This document shows, in pieces, positions 13,768 to 18,253 of a stretch of DNA of 18,253 nucleotides (positions within the stretch are counted from its first letter, which is position 1; the number at the start of each line of letters is the position of its first letter). The notes below the pieces were generated by a model that was given only the letters and a program-made list of their open reading frames with translations, searched no databases and was not told where the DNA came from. A program made the position numbers and the translations under genes. This DNA is from Candidatus Mnemosynella bozhongmuii (lineage in GTDB: Archaea > Halobacteriota > Archaeoglobi > Mnemosynellales > Mnemosynellaceae): the NCBI GenBank assembly GCA_014361165.1, contig JACIWD010000044.1, forward strand, positions 1 to 18,253, read 5' to 3'.

Positions 13768-14158
13768 GGAGGTTCTGAGATTAATTGAGGATCTCAGGGA
13801 GAGGAGCCTGGAAGGAGAGACCATAATAGTTGAGGGTGAGAGAGACAGAAGATCGCTGAGAAGGCTTGGAATTGAGGGCAAAATCATATGTTCATCCCAG
13901 CTATCCATAAATTCTCTTCTCGAACTCATAGAGGAGAAGAGAATTATAATTCTTACAGACTGGGATGAACACGGAATAGAGAGGGGCAGGTATCTCCTGA
14001 AACACCTGAGCTCGCTCGGATTTAAATGCGACATGGAGCTTCACAGGAAGTTTTCCGCTCTCCTTAAAAAGGAGATAAAGGACATTGAAAGTCTCGAAAA
14101 ATATGTTATCAAATATGCAAACATCTATAAATCAGGAAAGTCCAGAAATTACAGATAA
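13745..14158 (+). CDS. Small TOPRIM-domain protein (RNase M5 / UPF0292-like)
   Basis: A 137-residue protein made almost entirely of a TOPRIM domain. The conserved glutamate is in TIIVEGERDRRSL (E30), and the DxD pair is in ILTDWDEHGIERG (D72, D74), the residues that bind Mg2+ in TOPRIM nucleases and primases. Small archaeal proteins of this kind resemble the TOPRIM part of RNase M5, which matures 5S rRNA in some bacteria; an RNA-processing role here is inference. I take TTG 13745 as the start because no ATG or GTG precedes the conserved domain in frame and GAGGAG lies just upstream. The start is within the DUF167 gene. It is followed by archaeal dnaG, also a TOPRIM protein. Confidence 0.8.
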   Translation: MRTQESLEEVLRLIEDLRERSLEGETIIVEGERDRRSLRRLGIEGKIICSSQLSINSLLELIEEKRIIILTDWDEHGIERGRYLLKHLSSLGFKCDMELHRKFSALLKKEIKDIESLEKYVIKYANIYKSGKSRNYR

Positions 14159-14194
14159 TCGAAAGATTCAAAGGGGTGCTCTATACTGCAGGCA

Positions 14195-14209
14195 CTCAGA
14201 AATTCTGAG
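14195..14209. repeat. Short palindrome in the dnaG leader
   Basis: CTCAGAA-A-TTCTGAG is a perfect 7-base inverted repeat around one central base, in the 66-base gap before dnaG. It could be an operator or a small leader hairpin, or chance. Confidence 0.3.
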
Positions 14210-14230
14210 AAAAACACGGAGGTAATGGAA

Positions 14231-15427
14231 ATGCAGAATTCAGAAACGATAAAGTATGTTATTCATGCTAACATCACCGCAGAAGGTGTTGTTGAAAGAC
14301 CTGATGTTGTGGGAGCAATATTCGGACAGACTGAGGGGCTTCTTGGAGAAGAGCTCGATCTCAGAGACCTTCAGAAAACAGGGAGAATTGGAAGAATAGA
14401 GGTGCAGATAGAGTCAAAGGGAGGAAAATCAAGAGGGAAAATAATGATTCCCTCCTCGCTCGACAAGGTTGAGACAGCAATCATAGCAGCGGCTCTTGAA
14501 ACGATAGACAGAGTCGGTCCATGTGTGGCTCACATCTCTGTTGAGAAGATCGAGGACGTGAGGAGCACGAAGAGAAAGCAGATAATAGAGAGAGCCAAGG
14601 TTATTCTGAGGAACATGTTCAGCGAGGGCGTCCCGGAGAGCGACGAGATCATAGAGGAGGTGAAGCAGGCGATCAGGGTTGAAGAAGTGTGCCAGTATGG
14701 AAAGGAGAAGCTTCCGGCCGGACCAAATATAGATGATTCAGACGCAATAATTGTTGTTGAGGGTCGAGCCGATGTTCTGAACCTCCTGAAATATGGAATA
14801 AAGAATGTGATTGCGGTTGAGGGAACAAACATACCTGAGACTGTCGTTGAGCTGTCAAAGAGGAAAATAGTGACTGCTTTCCTTGATGGAGACCGCGGAG
14901 GAGATCTCATACTGAAGGAGCTTCTTCAGAGGGCAGAGGTTGACTACGTGGCAAGAGCACCGGAGGGAAGGGGAGTTGAGGAGCTGACGTACAAGGAGAT
15001 CGTGAAGGCTCTGAGGAACAAGGTTCCTGTTGAGCAGATTTCAGAGGCGAGAAAGGTGAGAAGAAGAGACCTCAGAACTGAGGAGAGTGCTGAGAGAGAG
15101 GTTGAGAGATCGGGAGAGAGAAAATCTCTGAAGGAGCACATGGAAGAGATCTCCGGGACTCTGATGGCAAGACTGCTGAGAGAGGATAACTCCGTTCTGA
15201 AAGAGGTTCCGGTCAGAGATCTTGCGAACACTCTGAGCGAGGGGAACAGCAGAGATGTCTGCGGAGTTGTTTTCGATGGAATAATAACGCAGAGGCTTGT
15301 TGATATAGCCTCAGAGAAGGGTCTGAAGTTTCTTGCAGGTGTGAAGAAAGGCAATCTCATGAGAGTTCCGGCAAACCTCAAGATAATGACTGCTGATGAG
15401 CTTGAAGAAACTGGAGGTGAGAGTTAA
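14231..15427 (+). CDS. dnaG: Archaeal DnaG (TOPRIM primase-like, exosome-associated)
   Basis: A 398-residue archaeal DnaG. The N-terminus (YVIHANITAEGVVERPDVVG, then AIFGQTEGLLGEELDLRDLQ) is diagnostic. The TOPRIM domain lies at about 165-240, with IIVVEGRADVLNLL (metal-binding glutamate) and FLDGDRGG (acidic pair). A charged, helix-rich linker (about 270-310) leads to a C-terminal domain. In archaea this protein is a stable component of the RNA exosome and binds poly(A)-rich RNA; primase activity has also been reported. I prefer ATG 14231 because GGAGGT lies seven bases upstream; the adjacent ATG at 14225 is too close to it. The neighbours (TOPRIM protein, H/ACA RNA) agree with a role in RNA metabolism. 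Confidence 0.93.
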   Translation: MQNSETIKYVIHANITAEGVVERPDVVGAIFGQTEGLLGEELDLRDLQKTGRIGRIEVQIESKGGKSRGKIMIPSSLDKVETAIIAAALETIDRVGPCVAHISVEKIEDVRSTKRKQIIERAKVILRNMFSEGVPESDEIIEEVKQAIRVEEVCQYGKEKLPAGPNIDDSDAIIVVEGRADVLNLLKYGIKNVIAVEGTNIPETVVELSKRKIVTAFLDGDRGGDLILKELLQRAEVDYVARAPEGRGVEELTYKEIVKALRNKVPVEQISEARKVRRRDLRTEESAEREVERSGERKSLKEHMEEISGTLMARLLREDNSVLKEVPVRDLANTLSEGNSRDVCGVVFDGIITQRLVDIASEKGLKFLAGVKKGNLMRVPANLKIMTADELEETGGES

Positions 15428-15434
15428 ATTTAAT
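15424..15434 (+). promoter_or_regulatory. Candidate TATA box for the UPF0058 gene
   Basis: TTAAATTTAAT overlaps the dnaG stop codon and lies about 60 bases before the UPF0058 TTG start. It could give that gene its own transcript with a leader of about 30 bases. Motif and spacing only. Confidence 0.35.
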
Positions 15435-15487
15435 AGGTTTGAAAATCAAAATGAAGTAGAAGAGAAGCTGTCTGGGGGTCTGGGAAT

Positions 15488-15760
15488 TTGGATAAGGAGG
15501 AGTTAATACATATCCATATGCTTCTCTATCAGGTGAAAACTCTTCTCGAAGAACTCGGGATTGCAGAAGACTTCAGCGAATATGAATCGCTCAACATAAA
15601 GCCCGTTCATGTCCACAGAAGCAAATCGGATCACAAGAAGGCAATTTTCATTCTTGGAAATGAGATAGCAAGGGTTCTCTCTCCCAAGTTTGAAACTGCG
15701 GAAATTATTTCAAAACGCATGAGGGAATTCTCCAAGAGGGCAGCTCCACAGGTTCACTGA
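15488..15760 (+). CDS. UPF0058 family protein
   Basis: A 90-residue archaeal protein of the UPF0058 family, function unknown. The start MDKEELIHIHMLLYQVKTLL matches the typical family N-terminus. It is predicted to be largely helical, with a basic middle (VHVHRSKSDHKKAIFILGNE). The start is TTG 15488: it gives the family N-terminus, while the first ATG (residue 11) would delete it. A GGGGGT stretch upstream may serve as the ribosome site. The gene follows dnaG, and its 3' end overlaps the end of the convergent 51-codon gene by 7 bases. Confidence 0.82.
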   Translation: MDKEELIHIHMLLYQVKTLLEELGIAEDFSEYESLNIKPVHVHRSKSDHKKAIFILGNEIARVLSPKFETAEIISKRMREFSKRAAPQVH

Positions 15761-15909
15761 TATCTCAGCTCTGCAGAATCTCCGAGAAGCTTCCTGAGAA
15801 GAAGGAAGAGAGTGAATCTGAAACACCTGATGACGGGCTTTGATCCCTTTTCAATCTCAATTATTTTTTCTTCTCCTGAGAAAATCTTTATCTTACCCTC
15901 AATCCTCAT
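15754..15909 (-). CDS. Hypothetical 51-residue protein
   Basis: A small gene, not recognised. Its ATG is preceded by GAGGT with six bases between, a near-ideal archaeal ribosome site, and it overlaps the upstream 46-codon gene by 11 bases (ATGAGGATTGA). The protein opens with a charged beta-hairpin-like segment (MRIEGKIKIFSGEEKIIEIE), followed by a basic, hydrophobic helix-like part (CFRFTLFLLLRKLLGDSAEL). It has no obvious signal peptide, and the hydrophobic run is too short and basic for a clear membrane span. Its 3' end overlaps the UPF0058 end by 7 bases. Support rests on the ribosome site, the overlap and the plausible amino-acid pattern, so it could still be spurious. Confidence 0.5.
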   Translation of the reverse strand: MRIEGKIKIFSGEEKIIEIEKGSKPVIRCFRFTLFLLLRKLLGDSAELRYQ

Positions 15910-16039
15910 TTTTTGACCTCACAGACACTTTTATCCTTCCTGAAATTCTGACATCCAGATTTTCGTCCTCTATCTTCAAATCCTCGAACTCAATGATGAA
16001 ATCCCTTTCGAGAAGTCTTTCCAGAATTCTTTCAATCAT
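15899..16039 (-). CDS. Hypothetical 46-residue protein
   Basis: A small gene, not recognised. Its ATG overlaps the RimI stop as ATGATTGA, and GAGAGG lies seven bases upstream, suggesting translational coupling. The protein looks like one amphipathic helix (MIERILERLLERDF) followed by alternating strands (IIEFEDLKIEDENLDVRISG, then RIKVSV). It ends inside the start of the 51-codon gene. The ISGRIKVS segment resembles IEGKIKIF in the next gene, so the two may be related small domains; that is a weak observation. Position and codon pattern favour a real gene. Confidence 0.5.
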   Translation of the reverse strand: MIERILERLLERDFIIEFEDLKIEDENLDVRISGRIKVSVRSKNED

Positions 16040-16481
16040 TCAGCATCCTCTCCATCAAAATTGCATCCTCTCCATCTCTGTAATACTTTGGAATCTCCCC
16101 AACCGGCTCAAACCCAAATTTTCGATAAAGTTTCTGAGCTTTCAAATTGCTCTTTCTAACCTCAAGCATTGCGGTTCTGAGACCGAGCTTTTTCATAACT
16201 TCAAGTGCCTTTCCGAGAAGAAGAGAGCCGACTCCTCTGTTTCTGAAAGATGGATGAACAGCAAAGGAGAGAATTCTTCCTCCAATACCGGTTTCGATGA
16301 AGATGAGGTAGCCGACAACCTTTCCGTTCATCTCGGCAACAAGAAATCCTTCGGGAAAGTTCTCGTGGATTCTCATGAAGAGAAATGGATGGGACTCGTT
16401 GAAGGATAGTTTCTCTATTTCAAGAACCTCTCCAAAATCCATTGGCTCGAATCTCCTTATGATGATTGTTGAAGCTTTCAT
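16032..16481 (-). CDS. rimI: GNAT N-acetyltransferase, RimI / archaeal Nat type
   Basis: A 149-residue GNAT enzyme, expected to acetylate protein N-termini (ribosomal S18 in bacteria; a broad N-terminal acetyltransferase in archaea) using acetyl-CoA. Motif A, the acetyl-CoA site, is AVHPSFRNRGVGSLLLGKAL with R-N-R-G-V-G at about 80-85. The second part, LEVRKSNLKAQKLYRKFGF followed by YYRDGEDAILMER, is characteristic of RimI. ATG 16481 gives the usual short run into IIIRRFEPMD. GGA directly abuts the ATG, so the ribosome site is weak. It is downstream of TIP49 with an 83-base gap and leads into two overlapping micro-genes. Confidence 0.85.
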   Translation of the reverse strand: MKASTIIIRRFEPMDFGEVLEIEKLSFNESHPFLFMRIHENFPEGFLVAEMNGKVVGYLIFIETGIGGRILSFAVHPSFRNRGVGSLLLGKALEVMKKLGLRTAMLEVRKSNLKAQKLYRKFGFEPVGEIPKYYRDGEDAILMERMLND

Positions 16482-16500
16482 TCCTTATAATTCTGAGGGA

Positions 16501-16547
16501 TTTCAGAGAGAATAAAACTTGCGGTGCATATTCCGGTTTCTCTGAAA
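16501..16547. repeat. Inverted repeat between TIP49 and rimI
   Basis: TTTCAGAGA (16501-16509) and TCTCTGAAA (16539-16547) are perfect 9-base inverted arms around a 29-base spacer. On the minus strand the spacer contains GTTTTATT, a possible rimI TATA. It could be an operator pair or a 3' hairpin of the TIP49 mRNA. In such GAGA-rich DNA, chance is possible. Confidence 0.3.
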
Positions 16548-16550
16548 AAA
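16545..16550 (-). terminator. Candidate oligo-T terminator of the TIP49 gene
   Basis: On the minus strand, six T residues occur 15-20 bases after the TIP49 stop codon. Archaeal RNA polymerase often stops at such runs, so this may end the TIP49 transcript before rimI. It is weak because a six-base run is short. Confidence 0.3.
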
Positions 16551-16564
16551 TAGAGGGAAAATTG

Positions 16565-17914
16565 TTAACCCTTCAACATCTTCTCCTCCCACTTCTTCAG
16601 ATACTCGGAACTCTGAGAGACATCCACGAAGACCTCTGAGGCTCTCTTCACATCCTCAAGCTCAACCTGAGAGGAGCCCCTGAGCTTCGCATACTCGAAA
16701 GCAGGTGCAAGGAGCTGCACTGCATACCTCATGCTGTTCTCCTCTCCGAGCTTTGTGAGCATTTCCTTTGCCTCCTCGCTGAGCACTATTCCGGACTCCT
16801 GAGCCCTGATCTCTATGATCTTTCTTATCTCATCTCTGGTGTATGGCTCAGTCGTTATTATCAGCAGTCTGTCAAGCAGATCAAGCGGAATTCCGTGTGG
16901 AGAGACTATATCAGTTCCTCTGATTCTTGAAACTCCGCGATTTGAGGCGAGAATTATTATTGGAGCCATCTCCGATTCCATTGCCCGGTTCATGAAGGCG
17001 AAGAGCTCAATGTCCATGAGGTGCGTCTCATCTATGAACAGAACCCCGGGAATCAGCTCGGCTCTGCCCTCTTCAACCCATCTCTTCACCTGCTCATCAA
17101 CCGCCTCCCTGACCTCATTGTCAATCTCCCTCGAAGGAGGTGAGAAGAGGCTGAAAATTGAACCTCTTCTTGCATTTGCCTCATCGAGGTCATTGAGGGT
17201 TACCACATATGTGAATTCTCTCTCCTTCTCCACACTTCCAGAGGGAACTTCCACCCTTTCAACATCCCCGAGATCAAATTTCTTTGATGCTCCCTCGCTC
17301 TTTCCGAGAACTGCAAGCCTTCCGGACTCCTTATCTATCATTATCACATCTCCTACCTCAACTCCATGCTGGAGGAACTGAAGTGCAAGCCTTCCGCTCA
17401 CGCTGAACGTTCTCCTCTCGTCTTTTGTCGCGAGAGTTAAACTTGCAGACTCGGGAATTCTCTGGGTGGGATTGTATGGATTTGGAACCATGTGATAATC
17501 AAGAGCTGTGACCTCGCCTTCGAGAACCGTTCTCCTTTCCTTTATCCTAACTCCTATTGCCTTCCTCATTGACTGAACGAGAGCCTCTGTCTTTTTCATC
17601 TCGGCACTGTAGAACTCGCTTGCCGAAACCTGAACAAATGGAATGTCTCTGCCAAGTTCCTTGCTTATCGCAACTGCAATAGCTGTTTTACCGCTTCCCG
17701 GAGGACCTGCTATCAGAATTCCTCTTCCAGCCATCTTCCCTGCCTTTATCAGTCTTACTATCACTCCAGCTGCTTCTCTTGCCTTCTTCTGTCCCACAAG
17801 CCCGTCCGCAACGTCAAGAGCTCTGAGATTTTCATCAAGTCCGAGACCTCTGATGTGGGAGTGAGCTCCAACTCTCTCAAACTTCTGGGTTATCTCTCTG
17901 ATTTCAGATGCCAC
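16565..17914 (-). CDS. TIP49 / RuvB-like AAA+ ATPase
   Basis: A 449-residue AAA+ protein homologous to eukaryotic RuvBL1/RuvBL2 (TIP49, pontin/reptin). Walker A is GPPGSGKT (70-77), Walker B LFIDETHLMD (about 292-301), sensor 1 ILASNRG (321-327) and sensor 2 near NSMRYAVQLL. The insertion between them (about 120-240), with VLEGEVTALDYHM and GDVIMIDKESGRLAVLGK, corresponds to the OB-like domain II unique to TIP49. In eukaryotes it assembles chromatin remodelling and box C/D snoRNP complexes; the archaeal role is not settled. The GTG start at 17914 follows GGAGGTGAGAG and gives the family N-terminus. It may be co-transcribed with rimI, though an oligo-T run separates them. Confidence 0.93.
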   Translation of the reverse strand: MASEIREITQKFERVGAHSHIRGLGLDENLRALDVADGLVGQKKAREAAGVIVRLIKAGKMAGRGILIAGPPGSGKTAIAVAISKELGRDIPFVQVSASEFYSAEMKKTEALVQSMRKAIGVRIKERRTVLEGEVTALDYHMVPNPYNPTQRIPESASLTLATKDERRTFSVSGRLALQFLQHGVEVGDVIMIDKESGRLAVLGKSEGASKKFDLGDVERVEVPSGSVEKEREFTYVVTLNDLDEANARRGSIFSLFSPPSREIDNEVREAVDEQVKRWVEEGRAELIPGVLFIDETHLMDIELFAFMNRAMESEMAPIIILASNRGVSRIRGTDIVSPHGIPLDLLDRLLIITTEPYTRDEIRKIIEIRAQESGIVLSEEAKEMLTKLGEENSMRYAVQLLAPAFEYAKLRGSSQVELEDVKRASEVFVDVSQSSEYLKKWEEKMLKG

Positions 17915-18020
17915 CCTCTCACCTCCAGAGGAGCTGAGAGGAGATATTAATTCAAAAGAGGAATTCCGTTTATTCTTTTCCCCTCCACCTTATTAAATTC
18001 TCGGAAAAATCACATGCATG

Positions 18021-18030
18021 AAAATTTTTA
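18021..18030 (+). promoter_or_regulatory. Candidate TATA box for the RecA/KaiC-like ATPase gene
   Basis: AAAATTTTTA lies about 40 bases before ATG 18066, next to the palindrome CATGCATG (18013-18020), a possible operator. A second AT-rich run (18044-18053) is too close to the start codon to act as TATA. Confidence 0.35.
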
Positions 18031-18065
18031 TCATTGAGAAATCATAAATAAATTATGTGGGAGAG

Positions 18066-18253
18066 ATGATAAAAGAGGGATTTGAGAATCCGGTCAATCA
18101 AATCCTGAGAGATTTTCTCGGAAGTGGCGGTCTCACACTTTTCGTTAAAGGCGAACCCGGAAGCGGAAAAACCATATTTGCACTGGAATTTGCAAGAATG
18201 ATGAGCGAATTCACAGATGTTTTCTTCGTCTCAACAAGAATCTCCCCTGAAAG
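18066..18253 (+). CDS. RecA/KaiC-like P-loop ATPase, N-terminal fragment
   Basis: The first 62 codons of a gene cut by the window end. Walker A is GEPGSGKT (29-36) in the context LTLFVKGEPGSGKTIFALEF, followed by the strand DVFFVSTRISPE. This arrangement (ATPase core at the very N-terminus, a strand ending in S-T-R/E) fits the KaiC/RadA-like ATPases common in archaea, which often act in signalling or regulation. The ATG at 18066 follows GTGGGAGAG. It is divergent from TIP49 across a 151-base promoter region. The subfamily cannot be assigned without the rest. Confidence 0.75.
   Translation, partial: MIKEGFENPVNQILRDFLGSGGLTLFVKGEPGSGKTIFALEFARMMSEFTDVFFVSTRISPE

Noticed and set aside
15899..15909. 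A frameshift splitting one gene of about 97 codons into the 46- and 51-codon frames.
   Set aside because: The second frame has its own ribosome site at ideal distance, and both halves look complete, so two genes is the simpler reading; it cannot be fully excluded.
15840..16409. A 189-codon open frame on the plus strand.
   Set aside because: It lies antisense to rimI and the two micro-genes. Its low-complexity Ser/Leu/Phe-rich composition is typical of the reverse of purine-rich archaeal genes, and the GNAT motifs on the other strand are clear.
1..18253. CRISPR arrays, insertion sequences, tRNA or rRNA genes.
   Set aside because: I saw no regularly spaced repeats, transposase motifs, tRNA cloverleaf sequences or rRNA segments anywhere in the window.

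Overview
This window looks like a compact chromosome segment from a thermophilic euryarchaeon, most likely a member or relative of the Archaeoglobales. The evidence is archaeal information-processing genes (archaeal DnaG, TIP49, a long two-repeat EndA, archaeal-type PheS, PheT and TrpS), an archaeal H/ACA guide RNA, archaeal TATA-like promoters with GGTGA/GAGG ribosome sites, arginine written mostly as AGA/AGG, and many overlapping genes. EndA resembles the Archaeoglobus fulgidus protein as I remember it. The order-level placement is inference. I see no mobile element, CRISPR array or tRNA.

Layout. 1-114 (-): 5' end of a type IV pilin-like gene, divergent from threonine synthase (+). 1396-4971 (-): a four-gene overlapping operon of substrate-binding lipoprotein, permease, ATPase and an MtnA-family isomerase. 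A Cro/CI-type regulator (5084-5593, +) diverges from it. The binding protein appears to be circularly permuted: its sequence motifs occur in the order second half, then first half. 5582-10939 (-): endA-trpS-pheS-pheT, every junction overlapping. trpS appears to start at CTG inside a CTGA stop/start overlap. 11029-13196 (+): a cation/Ca2+ antiporter and dihydroorotase.

13224-13437 (+) is the most striking non-coding element. It is a run of three hairpins, each with the geometry of an archaeal H/ACA pseudouridylation guide: lower stem, open pocket, upper stem, kink-turn-like or unresolved distal part, and ACA 15-16 nt below the upper stem. The third pocket is complementary to helix 69 of archaeal 23S rRNA. 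A TATA-like box overlapping the dihydroorotase stop codon sits at the right distance to start it. It is followed by a DUF167 protein, a small TOPRIM protein, archaeal DnaG (an exosome component) and a UPF0058 protein, so 13.2-15.8 kb has an RNA-metabolism flavour.

15754-17914 (-): TIP49 ATPase, a RimI-type acetyltransferase, and two overlapping micro-genes (46 and 51 codons). Another P-loop ATPase of the RecA/KaiC type starts at 18066 (+) and runs off the end. No stretch over 300 bases lacks a gene. The longest intergenic gap (13197-13455) holds the guide RNA; the others are short promoter regions.
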